Shown in pieces: positions 15,775 to 24,017 of a DNA stretch of 64,000 nucleotides. How positions within the stretch are numbered: position 1 is the first letter of the stretch; each line of letters begins with the position of its first letter. The stretch is from the NCBI RefSeq assembly GCF_004366075.1, contig NZ_SODU01000001.1, forward strand, positions 62,001 to 126,000, in the 5' to 3' direction. This DNA comes from Kribbella pratensis. Lineage in GTDB: Bacteria > Actinomycetota > Actinomycetes > Propionibacteriales > Kribbellaceae. A model generated the notes under the pieces. The model was given only the letters and a program-made list of their open reading frames with translations, searched no databases and had not been told where the DNA came from. A program made the translations under genes and the position numbers.

Positions 15775-16341
15775 TCAGCCGAGGAAGTGGCCGGCTGGGC
15801 GCTTGCGGGAGTGGTTGGCCGGTGGCCGGTGCCAGGTGCTGCGTTGGGTGGCTTCGATGGCGGCGCTGACGTCGGCTGACCACGCACGGATCTTGTCCCA
15901 GTCGCGCGCATCGCCGGCCAGTTTGCCGGCCGCGAGCCGGCGAGCCAGGAAGCCCTTCGCCGTGGCCGGTTCAAGGCGGCCGGCGAAGGTGACGGCCGGT
16001 GTCGCGCCGATCGAGCGGGCGAGGTGGCGGACCGCCGGCGGCATCGTCTGGTCCTCGTCCTTGTCGGGTCCGACAGGCCCGCTGTGGAAGAGCCAGACCT
16101 GGCGCTGACGGAGACCTGCGACGTTGTGGCGGAGGAAGCGTACGGCGTCCCGCCGCCACCGACGGACGTAGATCGCGCTGCCCAGGACGACGGCGTCGTA
16201 CGGCGCGACGTCGTTCACACTCGTCACCTCGGCAACGTCGGCGGAGTGCCCGTGCGCACGTAGCTCGTCACCGATCGCGGCGGCAATGCCCGCGGTCGCG
16301 CCCATCTTGCTGGCGTAGGCGACCAATACCTTCTTCGACAT
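15775..16341 (-). CDS. Flavodoxin-domain protein (protoporphyrinogen oxidase-like)
   Basis: A 188-residue protein starting KKVLVAYASKMGATAGIAAA, an FMN phosphate-binding loop of the Flavodoxin_5/HemG type, followed by YDAVVLGSAIYVRRWRRDAVR, which matches the second FMN loop. It probably binds FMN and moves electrons; HemG-like protoporphyrinogen oxidation is possible but unproven. AAGGAGG precedes ATG 16341. Members of this family often accompany universal stress proteins in actinobacterial dormancy clusters. The C-terminal 25 residues are basic and His-rich. Confidence 0.82.
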   Translation of the reverse strand: MSKKVLVAYASKMGATAGIAAAIGDELRAHGHSADVAEVTSVNDVAPYDAVVLGSAIYVRRWRRDAVRFLRHNVAGLRQRQVWLFHSGPVGPDKDEDQTMPPAVRHLARSIGATPAVTFAGRLEPATAKGFLARRLAAGKLAGDARDWDKIRAWSADVSAAIEATQRSTWHRPPANHSRKRPAGHFLG

Positions 16342-16488
16342 CGGAACCTCCTTCGGGGTCGCATCCAGGACACCAGGCAAAGGGCCGCGTGGGCAGAGCC
16401 GAACGGCCCGGTTGCCTAGGACCCAACGGCACCCCTCGGGCGTTTTCCGGCGCTCTTACGTCGGATCGCCTGTGTGCTCCTCACCGAC

Positions 16489-16502
16489 GGGACTTCCGGC
16501 CC
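16489..16502. promoter_or_regulatory. Candidate DevR/DosR-type box
   Basis: GGGACTTCCGGCCC resembles the known DosR/DevR half-site core (GGGACT plus inverted GxCCC). It sits in the divergent gap between the flavodoxin-domain gene and the membrane sensor fragment, where a DevR-like regulator encoded 3 kb away could act. Single site, assigned by pattern only. Confidence 0.4.
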
Positions 16503-16538
16503 TGTGGCCTGACCGCGGTGCGGGCTATTGCTGGAGCT

Positions 16539-17159
16539 ATGACCGACGTCGCGTGGCCCCTGCGCAGGTCGGCGCCGCGCAATCCGTGGTTCCGGCAAGA
16601 TCCGTCCGTAGCCCTCGTGGTGGCGGCGGGGTTGTACGTCGTCGTTCTGTTGCTGACTCTGTTCGCCGGTACACCAGGCGACGACTACTTCTTGCTGTAT
16701 GTGTTCCCGGTCGCCCTGATCGCGATGACGTTCGGCCTGCGCGCGGGCGCCCTTGCCGGGATGTCCGCCGTTGCCTTCGTGGTGGTCTGGGTCGTGGTGC
16801 GTGACATCTCGTTCTCCACCGCTGGGTGGGCGGCGCGCGTTGCGCCGCTGCTGGTGCTGGGGCTCCTGCTGGGTATGGCGGCCGACCGATTGCGTTGGGC
16901 GGAGGCCGAGCGTCTCCGGCTTGAAGCAGCCGCGCTGCTGCACCGCGAGGCGATCGAGATCAACGATTCGCTGGTGCAGGGCATGGCCGCCGCCCGGTGG
17001 TCCTTGCAGGCCGGTGAGGTGGGTGTCGGCGTCAGGATCCTCGACGGGACTATCGACAGTGCCCAGGAGTTGGTGTCCGACCTGATCCGGAGGGCCGGCA
17101 TGGGACGCCGCTCCGAACCGCTCGACGGCTCGGCGGCGAGGCGTCCACCAGTGCCCTGA
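16539..17159 (+). CDS. Membrane sensor fragment (DUF4118-like) without kinase core
   Basis: A 206-residue protein with four close-set membrane spans (about 23-43, 50-70, 75-91 and 100-117), like the DUF4118/KdpD-type sensor module, followed by a helical stretch (about 120-190) resembling a dimerisation helix: EAIEINDSLVQGMAAARWSL and DSAQELVSDLI. No histidine-kinase ATP-binding domain follows. It may therefore be an orphan input subunit or a naturally shortened kinase. CTGGAG precedes ATG 16539. It converges on the DevS-like kinase gene. Confidence 0.7.
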   Translation: MTDVAWPLRRSAPRNPWFRQDPSVALVVAAGLYVVVLLLTLFAGTPGDDYFLLYVFPVALIAMTFGLRAGALAGMSAVAFVVVWVVVRDISFSTAGWAARVAPLLVLGLLLGMAADRLRWAEAERLRLEAAALLHREAIEINDSLVQGMAAARWSLQAGEVGVGVRILDGTIDSAQELVSDLIRRAGMGRRSEPLDGSAARRPPVP

Positions 17160-17186
17160 CACTCGCCACGACGGGTGCGTCTCTGA

Positions 17187-18929
17187 TCAGTCGGTCGGTG
17201 CCTGGAGTTCGATGACTGTGCCGTGGGGATCGTTGGTGGTGATGCGGACGGTGCCGCCGAGGGCCTGCGCGCGTTCGGTGAGGTTGCGGAGGCCGCTGCG
17301 GCGGGTGCTGGGGCCGATGCCGATGCCGTTGTCGGTGATGCGTGCTAGGACGAGACTGTCGCCGACCGAGATCTCGACGGTCGCTTGTGAGGCTTTGGCG
17401 TGCCGGACGATGTTGGACAGCGATTCTCGGATCGCGGCGAGGATCTGGGGCCTGGCCGCGGCTGGTACGGCGGTGTCGATCGGGCCGCTCAGGGTCAGGT
17501 GTGGCCGGAACCCGAGTGGTTCGGTGTATTCGTTGACCAGGGCCTGGATGTCGCCGCGTAGTGTGCTGGCGCCGGGGGCCTGCTGGAGGCCGAAGATCGC
17601 GGCGCGGAGGTCGTGGATGGTGGTGTCGATGTCGTCGACCGCCTGGGCGAGTCGTTGCTGGTGTTCGGGGCGTGCCAGGCGGTGCATTCCCTGGAGTTGC
17701 AGTCCGGTGGCGAACAGGCGTTGGATGACGAGGTCGTGCAGGTCCCGGGCGATCCGGTCGCGGTCCTCGAGGACCGCGAGCATGTCGCGGTCGCGTTGCG
17801 ACTGAGCACGTTCGAGGGCCAGGGTGGCCTGGCCGGCGAACATCCGGATCAGGTCGGTGCCGTCGGACATGGCGGTGTCGCGGCCTTGTTCGGAGGCGAC
17901 CACGAGCAGGCCGCCGGTGCCGGTAGTGCCTGCCGGTAGCGGTGCCATCGTGGTACGGCCGAGCCGTGCGCCTTCGGGGAACTCGGTCAGGGTGTCGTTG
18001 TCCTTCAGCAACTCGGCCAGGTCGTCGATCGTGACCTGCTCGCCGCCGGTCAGGGCGCGGCCCAGCACGGGAAGGTCGTGGGGCAGCCGTTGTCCGAGGA
18101 AGCGCTGGAACTGCGGCGGCCCGTCGACGGCTCGGACGACGAGTTGGTCGCCGTCGGCGAACAGTACGGCCGCGACGGCGGTGCCGGACACCTCCCGGGC
18201 CCTCTGCGCGATCAGCTGGAGTGCCTGGTCGGGGTCGAATTCGCCGAGCATCAGCTGGGTGATCTCGGCGGTGACCTCGTGCCAGCGGCGGCGCTGTTCG
18301 GTGTCGGCGTACAGCCGGGCGTTGTCGATGACCACGCCGGCCGCGGCGGCCAGGGCGGTGACGGTGCGTTCGTCGTCTTCGGTGAAGTCGGCGCCGCCGG
18401 TCTTCTCGGTCAGGTACAGGTTGCCGTAGGCGTGTTCGCGGGTCCGGATCGGGACGCCGAGGAAGCTCTTCATCGGTGGGTGGTTGGCCGGGAAGCCGTA
18501 GGAGCGGGGGTGCTCGGCGAGGTCGTGCATCCGGATCGGTTCGGGGTGCTCGATCAGCAGGCCGAGGATGCCGTGGCCCTCGGGGTACGGGCCGATGGCG
18601 GCGATCTCCTCGTCGCTGACACCGCGGGTGATGAACCGGACCAGTCGCCGGCCGTCCGGCCCGACGACGCCGAGCGCGCCGTACCGGGCACCGGCGAGTT
18701 CGCAGGCCGCGGTGACGATGCGGTCCAGGGTGCTGTTCAGATCCAGATCCGCACCGATGCCGACAACCGCGTCGAGGAGCGCCCGCAGGCGTTCCTGGTA
18801 CTCCATGATCTCGTCGACACGCCCGAGCAGCTCCTGCAACAGCGCATCAAGACGCACCCGGGACAGGCCTGCGTACTCCAAAGCGCCCTCGTCCCAGCCC
18901 CCACGCCCTGACCGCGAGCCGTCAGTCAC
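17187..18929 (-). CDS. devS: DevS/DosT-like GAF-GAF sensor histidine kinase
   Basis: A 580-residue sensor kinase: GAF-A (about 64-205), GAF-B (about 226-372), HisKA_3 (DRIARDLHDLVIQRLF, phospho-acceptor His398) and an HATPase domain (RESLSNIVRHAKAS, TDNGIGIG). In GAF-A the segment FPANHPPMKSFLG places His150 where mycobacterial DevS has its proximal haem ligand (His149), so haem-based sensing of O2, NO or CO is likely. No membrane span. GTG 18929 is the start. The DevR-like regulator is divergent about 490 bases away. Named devS by architecture; direct function is inferred. Confidence 0.88.
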   Translation of the reverse strand: MTDGSRSGRGGWDEGALEYAGLSRVRLDALLQELLGRVDEIMEYQERLRALLDAVVGIGADLDLNSTLDRIVTAACELAGARYGALGVVGPDGRRLVRFITRGVSDEEIAAIGPYPEGHGILGLLIEHPEPIRMHDLAEHPRSYGFPANHPPMKSFLGVPIRTREHAYGNLYLTEKTGGADFTEDDERTVTALAAAAGVVIDNARLYADTEQRRRWHEVTAEITQLMLGEFDPDQALQLIAQRAREVSGTAVAAVLFADGDQLVVRAVDGPPQFQRFLGQRLPHDLPVLGRALTGGEQVTIDDLAELLKDNDTLTEFPEGARLGRTTMAPLPAGTTGTGGLLVVASEQGRDTAMSDGTDLIRMFAGQATLALERAQSQRDRDMLAVLEDRDRIARDLHDLVIQRLFATGLQLQGMHRLARPEHQQRLAQAVDDIDTTIHDLRAAIFGLQQAPGASTLRGDIQALVNEYTEPLGFRPHLTLSGPIDTAVPAAARPQILAAIRESLSNIVRHAKASQATVEISVGDSLVLARITDNGIGIGPSTRRSGLRNLTERAQALGGTVRITTNDPHGTVIELQAPTD

Positions 18930-19134
18930 ACCGCAACACTACGTGAAGTAACCGTCTGAATGAACCGCAACGCTGACCGCACCGACGGTGGGGGAGTGGG
19001 AACAGGCCCTGGTGACTGGGGACAGGCAATACCGGGTTCCGACCCACCGTTGCCTGTCGCACGTTCCGCGGTGGGCATGAGATCGGCGCCGGTGGGTCGT
19101 ACCGCTGTTGTGGCGGCCGTCGTTGCTCGACCGG

Positions 19135-19300
19135 AAGGTTGCCGTCGGCATCGACGGTACGGCGTAGTCCGCGGAGGCGCTGGGGTCCGCTCAGCCCGCC
19201 GCCGTCCGCGGCGCTGGTGCACGAGAGCGCCGACGTCGGCCTGGTGGTGGTCGGGGCGCACAGCGCGCTGCGGGGCAGGGGTGGCGGCGGCCGCCGAAGG
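19135..19300 (+). pseudogene. Decayed universal stress protein fragment
   Basis: Within the 486-base gap between devS-like and devR-like genes (18930-19415). One frame reads KVAVGIDGTA, a stop, then SAEAL, as in a UspA N-terminus (typical GVDGS then SxAAL). A second frame then reads ALVHESADVGLVVVGAHSAL and RGRGG, as in the UspA ATP loop. The middle of the gene is missing. The rest of the gap holds no credible gene; it must contain both divergent promoters. Confidence 0.5.
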
Positions 19301-19415
19301 TCCTGCACAAGGCGGGACTCTGGGCCCTGGCGGGTAGCGTGGGTACGGCGGGATGCTGGGGAGGGGCGCCGGGGTACCGGCTGGCCGGAGCGAGACGTGG
19401 TTGAAGGAGTTCGTG

Positions 19416-20066
19416 ATGGCGATCAAGGTGTTCCTGCTCGATGACCACGAGGTGGTGCGGCTGGGGCTGCATCAGTTGCTCGACGCGGAGCCGGACATCG
19501 AGGTGGTCGGGGATGCGTCGACGGCAGCCGAGGCGATTGCCCGGATTCCCGCCGTACGTCCCGATGTCGCTGTCTTGGATGTGCGGCTGCCTGACGGTGA
19601 CGGGATCAGCGTGTGCCGGGAGGTCCGCTCGCAGATGGACGAGCCGCCGGCGTGCCTGATGCTGACCTCGTTCTCCGACGACGAGGCGCTGTTCACCGCG
19701 ATCATGGCCGGCGCGTCCGGGTACCTGCTGAAGCAGATCCACGGTCAGGCCTTGATCGACGCCGTACGTCGTCTTGCGGCCGGGGAGTCGCTGCTGGACC
19801 CGAGCATGACCGCCAAGGTGCTGGACCGTCTGCGGCACCCGGTTGACACCGAGGACCCGCGGTACGCGTCGTTGACCGAGCAGGAACGCCGGATCCTCGC
19901 CGAGATCGCCGAGGGCAAGACCAACCGCCAGATCGCGCAGTCGCTGTTCCTGGCCGAGAAGACCGTCAAGAACTACGTGTCCTCGCTGCTGCGCAAACTC
20001 AACCTGGAGCGCCGCACCGAGGCGGCTGTGTTCGCTGTCGAGCACGAGCGGAAGCAGCGCGGCTGA
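19416..20066 (+). CDS. devR: DevR/DosR-like NarL-family response regulator
   Basis: A 216-residue response regulator: receiver domain (about 4-118) with DD at 9-10, phospho-acceptor Asp55 (AVLDVRLPDG) and Lys in YLLKQ, then a LuxR-type HTH (about 148-205, LTEQERRILAEIAEGKTNRQ and KTVKNYVSSLLRKL). The KTVKNYVSSLL recognition helix matches the DevR subgroup. GAAGGAG lies just before ATG 19416. It is the likely partner of the GAF-GAF kinase at 17187-18929 and may control the nearby universal stress, flavodoxin and CBS genes (inference). Confidence 0.9.
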   Translation: MAIKVFLLDDHEVVRLGLHQLLDAEPDIEVVGDASTAAEAIARIPAVRPDVAVLDVRLPDGDGISVCREVRSQMDEPPACLMLTSFSDDEALFTAIMAGASGYLLKQIHGQALIDAVRRLAAGESLLDPSMTAKVLDRLRHPVDTEDPRYASLTEQERRILAEIAEGKTNRQIAQSLFLAEKTVKNYVSSLLRKLNLERRTEAAVFAVEHERKQRG

Positions 20067-20099
20067 ACCTCGATAGCGGCTGTCGTGAAGCGCCGATAG

Positions 20100-20816
20100 T
20101 CAGGGCCGGGGTTCGGCGTTCGTGATGGGGGAGGGCTTGAAACCCTTGGTGACCAGATAGACGCCGAGCGAGAGCTCCCACACGGCGATCGGGAGGGTCA
20201 GGACGGCTGAGATGGCGGACGTCTGCGCCCAGAGATCGAACAGTGTTGCGATCACGGAGATGACGAGGAGTGGGGCGCCGATCAGGCCGAGCACCGGGAG
20301 TGCTCGCGGCACGAGGCGCGACTGGTACAGCAGGGTGCCGATCAGCAGGGCGTTCACGGCCGGGATGAAGCCTTGCCCGAGCAAGAAGATCCAGTCATGG
20401 AACGCGACCAGCGCCCGGGCAGCCACTTCTGTGTCCGGTCCGGCGCCGGCCCTTCGCAGGCTGACGACGGACATCAGGCTCACGACGCAGCCGACGATGG
20501 TGGCAGCCTCGAGGACGCGCGCTCCGACGAAGCCCAGCGCACGCAGTTCGCTCTGCCTGCGCACCACCGGGTACAACGCGACCGCGGTGCCGATGCAGGC
20601 CAGAGCGACGATCATCTCCAGGATGCCGCCGATGACCACCGGGGTGTCCGGTCCGGGGCCGGTGACATAGTTCGGCTCGCGGACCTTGCTGTAGAGGCCG
20701 AGTGTCGGGATCGAGACGAAGCTGAGCAGGTAGAAGGCGCCAGCGACGAGGGCGGTCTTCCGCAGGGAAGTCATCGGGACCCGGGTCGGCGTCGTGGTCT
20801 GCTTGAGGGTGGTCAT
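20100..20816 (-). CDS. DUF4386 family membrane protein
   Basis: A 238-residue membrane protein with six predicted spans starting LRKTALVAGAFYLLSFVSIP, typical of the DUF4386 family. Other hallmarks are LVAFHDWIFLLGQGFIPAVN and NALLIGTLLYQSRLVPR. The family has no established biochemical role. Its ATG overlaps the stop of the small gene upstream by four bases, so the two are translated together. About 30 bases separate its end from the convergent devR-like gene. Confidence 0.85.
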   Translation of the reverse strand: MTTLKQTTTPTRVPMTSLRKTALVAGAFYLLSFVSIPTLGLYSKVREPNYVTGPGPDTPVVIGGILEMIVALACIGTAVALYPVVRRQSELRALGFVGARVLEAATIVGCVVSLMSVVSLRRAGAGPDTEVAARALVAFHDWIFLLGQGFIPAVNALLIGTLLYQSRLVPRALPVLGLIGAPLLVISVIATLFDLWAQTSAISAVLTLPIAVWELSLGVYLVTKGFKPSPITNAEPRP

Positions 20817-21070
20817 GGCGTTCTCCTTGCGTGCGTTGAGGTGCCGTCCGGGTACGGCGTACCGGCTTGCGATCGTCTGGTGACCGAGATCAGCGGCAGG
20901 CCCAGGTCACGGACCTTGTCCAGCAGACCGTGCAGGGCGGCTTGGTCGGCAACGTGGCCGGAGATGACGGTGGTTCCGTCGGGCTCGACGGTCAGGTTCA
21001 GGCCGTCGAACCAGGTAGCCCATCGGCGATCGAGGTGGCCCTGCAGGCGGATCTCGTAGGCGTCGCTCAC
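20813..21070 (-). CDS. Conserved small actinobacterial protein
   Basis: An 85-residue protein reading SDAYEIRLQGHLDRRWATWF, then LNLTVEPDGTTVISGHVADQ and ALHGLLDKVRDLGLPLISV. The pattern strand-helix-strand-strand-helix-strand suggests a compact ferredoxin-like or ACT-like fold that could bind a small ligand. I recognise it as a recurrent actinobacterial type without an assigned function. GTG 21070 follows GGAGGAATC. It is coupled (ATGA) to the DUF4386 gene downstream and lies next to a LuxR/MalT-type regulator. Confidence 0.8.
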   Translation of the reverse strand: MSDAYEIRLQGHLDRRWATWFDGLNLTVEPDGTTVISGHVADQAALHGLLDKVRDLGLPLISVTRRSQAGTPYPDGTSTHARRTP

Positions 21071-21158
21071 GATTCCTCCGTCCCTCGCCTTGATCGAAAG
21101 GTAGAAGGAGAGGTGGTGAGCGAGCATCACCACATGTGGTGATCTGCGTGATGAAAGG

Positions 21159-23870
21159 CTAGGAGAGCAGACCGAGTTCTCGAGCCCGGCGGACCGCGGC
21201 CCGGCGGTTGTTGACCCCGAGCTTGGCGTAGACGTGTTTGGTGTGGGTCCGCACCGTATTCAAGGAGACGACGAGTTCCCGGGCGATGTCAGGACCGTCG
21301 AGGTCGGTGTTGAGCATCCTCAGGATGTCCAGTTCCCGCGCACTCAGTTCCTCGACGAGGCCGCGTTCGGCCGGCCGGTTCGTCGCGACGCCGCTCAGGA
21401 GCCTCCGAACGTAACTCGGCGCGATGCCCCGTTTCGCGGCGGTTCTCAACAGCGTCGTCATCGGCGCGCCCTCGTCCGCGAAGACGCAAACGTAGTGTTC
21501 CGGCTCGGCCAGGGTCAGCGCTCGTCGCAGCAACGCGAGCGCGGAGGCGGTGTCGCCTCGCGCTTGATGCGCGAGGGCCTGTACGACCAGGATCTCGATG
21601 ACGCTTCCCGTTCGCAGGCCCTCTTCGGCCGCTGTCAGGAGACGCTCGAGGAGCCGTACGGCGTCATTGATCAGGCCTTGGTCATGCTCGGCCGTGGAGC
21701 GGGCGAGAAGCAGCCTGGCGAGGGTGAGGTGTTCGAACTCGCGGCCGTAGCTCAGCTCGTCCTCGGTGGACAGAGTCGCGTGGTGCGCCCAGTCGAGGGC
21801 TTCGCCCAGGTTGCCTTGCCGGATCCAGACGCGTGCTCTGAGTGCAGGGATCGGCCGTACGGCGGGGAAGAAGTCACCCACGTACACGCGCTCCGCCTCG
21901 TTGAGCAGTGTGACGGCGCCGTCCGCATCTCCGTCGGCTTCACACATCCTTGCCATCGCGACCCGTCGGCGGTACGGGTTCTGCGGTAGTCCGGTGTTCT
22001 CGCCCAGCTCTTGAGCGTGCTGCAGTTGCTTCCTTGCCGCTCGGAGGTCGCCGCGCTCGCGGTGGAGCTCGCTCAGGCCGACGTACATGTCCGCGGTGCC
22101 GCGCAGCACAGGCTTGCCTTCCTCGGCGGCTCGGCTCAGTGCCTGTTCGTAGGTGCGTAGTGCATCGCCGAGACGCCCCTGGGTGACCCGGATGTCTGCC
22201 AGCGCGATCGCGCAGCCCAAGGTGTCGGCGACGAACCCGGCCTTCAACAGTCCTGCGACGCAATCGGAATACGCCCGGTGTCCGGCCTCGAGGTCTCCGC
22301 TGCCCCAGAACGCGAGCCCCATCAGACCGGCGGAGCCGGCACGGCACAGATCGTCCTCGTCCTGGGCCAGACTGATCGCCTGCTGAGCGTGTCTGACGGT
22401 GGCCGCTGTGTTGCCTTCGGCAAGAGCGAGCGCGGCGCGGTACATCTCGATCGTCGCCGGAAGGCGGGAGAACTCGGCCCGGTCGACGACGACCATCTCG
22501 ATCGCCGGGTCCTCCGACGGGGTCGCGACCGCTGATCGGTGAATCCACCGCTCCGCGATCCGCAGCCGGTTCTCCACGCCGTCCAGCTGACCGCCGGACA
22601 GCAGAGCGCCGGCCAGTCCAACGGTGAGTACGGGTCGCTGGTGGACGAGGTCGTCGGGCAGCATCTCCTGCCAGACCCGCAGTGCGGCCTCCTGTCTGGT
22701 ACGCCGCATTGCCGGGATCGCGAGTTCGATGAGGCCGGCCGCTCGTTCCAGGTCTGCCGCGGCGAACGCGTGGCGGATCGCCTCGGCCGCGTCGTCGTTC
22801 TGCTGGTACCACAAGCTCGCACGCCGGTGCAGCTCGGGAACATCGCCGGATCGCTCGTCCAGGAGATGTGCTTGGAGGACGTCGGCGAACAGTTGGTGAT
22901 AGCGATACCACTGGCGGCGGTCGTCGAGCGGAACCAGGAAGAGGTTGGCGCGCTCCAGGGCCGCGAGCTGTGCGGTGCCACCGGACTGAGAGGTGACTGC
23001 GTCGCACAGCGGGCCGCTCAGCCGGTCGAGGATCGAGGTCATCAGCAGAAACAGCCGGGTGGATTCCGGCTGCCGTTGCAGGACTTCCTCGGCGAGGTAG
23101 TCGACGACGTATCGGTCGTCTCCACCGAAGCCGGCGACGAACCCGGCGACGTCCTCACGGCCCTGCATCGAGAGCGCGGCAAGTTGCAGGGCGGCGATCC
23201 AGCCTTCCGTACGTCGCTCCAGCGTCAGGATCTCCTGTGCTGTCAGGGACAGTCCCATGGTCTCGCTCAGATAGGCCGCGGCTTCGTCGGGGGTGAATCG
23301 CAGGTCCGCGACGCGGATCTCGACGAGCTCGCCCTGCCCTCGCAGCCGCCCCAGTGGAAGTAGTGGATCTGCGCGGCCCGCGATCACCACGTGGGCCTGT
23401 TCGGGCAGGTGTTCGAGCAGGAAGGCCATCCCGTCGTGGATGTCGCGTGTGTCGATGTGGTGGTAGTCGTCGAGCACCAGCACGACGTCCGTCGGGGCGG
23501 CGTGCAGATCGTTGAGCAGGGCGCTGAGAACAGCCTCCACCGGCGGCTGGGGCGACTGCAGGAGAGCCAGCGCGCCTGCGCCGATCCCGTCCACAGCAGT
23601 TCGCAGCGCGGCAACGACGTACGTCCAGAACACCGTGGGGTCGTTGTCCCGCTGATCGAGGGAGAGCCAGGCGATGGCCCGGCCGTCGCGCCCAAGTCCG
23701 GCCACCCAGTCCGTCAACAGCGTCGTCTTGCCGAACCCGGCCGGAGCAGACACCAGCGTGAGCACCGAATCCGACCCACGGCTCATCCGGTCACTCAGCC
23801 GAGGACGTGCGACCAGCCCACGCCGCAGCCTCGGGACACGGACCTTGGCGTCGAGCAGCGTCCCCGCCAT
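21159..23870 (-). CDS. Large LuxR/MalT-type ATP-dependent regulator (LAL)
   Basis: A 903-residue regulator of the MalT/LAL class. It has a Walker A loop (APAGFGKTTLL, about 43-52), an NB-ARC-like ATPase region with VVLVLDDYHHID as Walker B, a long helical-repeat middle part (TPR-like, about 400-820) and a C-terminal LuxR HTH (LSARELDILRMLNTDLDGPD and SLNTVRTHTKHVYAKLGVNN). Such proteins oligomerise on ATP and inducer binding to activate transcription. Start ATG 23870 follows GGGGAGG; the longer frame reads into the divergent dehydrogenase. Likely targets are the two small coupled genes downstream or the divergent dehydrogenase (inference). Confidence 0.9.
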   Translation of the reverse strand: MAGTLLDAKVRVPRLRRGLVARPRLSDRMSRGSDSVLTLVSAPAGFGKTTLLTDWVAGLGRDGRAIAWLSLDQRDNDPTVFWTYVVAALRTAVDGIGAGALALLQSPQPPVEAVLSALLNDLHAAPTDVVLVLDDYHHIDTRDIHDGMAFLLEHLPEQAHVVIAGRADPLLPLGRLRGQGELVEIRVADLRFTPDEAAAYLSETMGLSLTAQEILTLERRTEGWIAALQLAALSMQGREDVAGFVAGFGGDDRYVVDYLAEEVLQRQPESTRLFLLMTSILDRLSGPLCDAVTSQSGGTAQLAALERANLFLVPLDDRRQWYRYHQLFADVLQAHLLDERSGDVPELHRRASLWYQQNDDAAEAIRHAFAAADLERAAGLIELAIPAMRRTRQEAALRVWQEMLPDDLVHQRPVLTVGLAGALLSGGQLDGVENRLRIAERWIHRSAVATPSEDPAIEMVVVDRAEFSRLPATIEMYRAALALAEGNTAATVRHAQQAISLAQDEDDLCRAGSAGLMGLAFWGSGDLEAGHRAYSDCVAGLLKAGFVADTLGCAIALADIRVTQGRLGDALRTYEQALSRAAEEGKPVLRGTADMYVGLSELHRERGDLRAARKQLQHAQELGENTGLPQNPYRRRVAMARMCEADGDADGAVTLLNEAERVYVGDFFPAVRPIPALRARVWIRQGNLGEALDWAHHATLSTEDELSYGREFEHLTLARLLLARSTAEHDQGLINDAVRLLERLLTAAEEGLRTGSVIEILVVQALAHQARGDTASALALLRRALTLAEPEHYVCVFADEGAPMTTLLRTAAKRGIAPSYVRRLLSGVATNRPAERGLVEELSARELDILRMLNTDLDGPDIARELVVSLNTVRTHTKHVYAKLGVNNRRAAVRRARELGLLS

Positions 23871-24017
23871 CACAACCTCCCCCTCGCGAGTTCCATTGTG
23901 ACCGGACCAGCGCGAACCGGACAGCCTGGGCGGGACCGACCGTTTTCGAGGTCGACGACGCGGGCACCCGGCAAACACGGGCGAAACGCTGATCGGAACC
24001 GGGACCGGAGGGGCTAA

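Noticed and set aside
16539-17159. Reading the membrane sensor fragment as a full histidine kinase
   Set aside because: No HATPase motifs follow in any frame before the convergent devS gene, so only the membrane and helix part is present.
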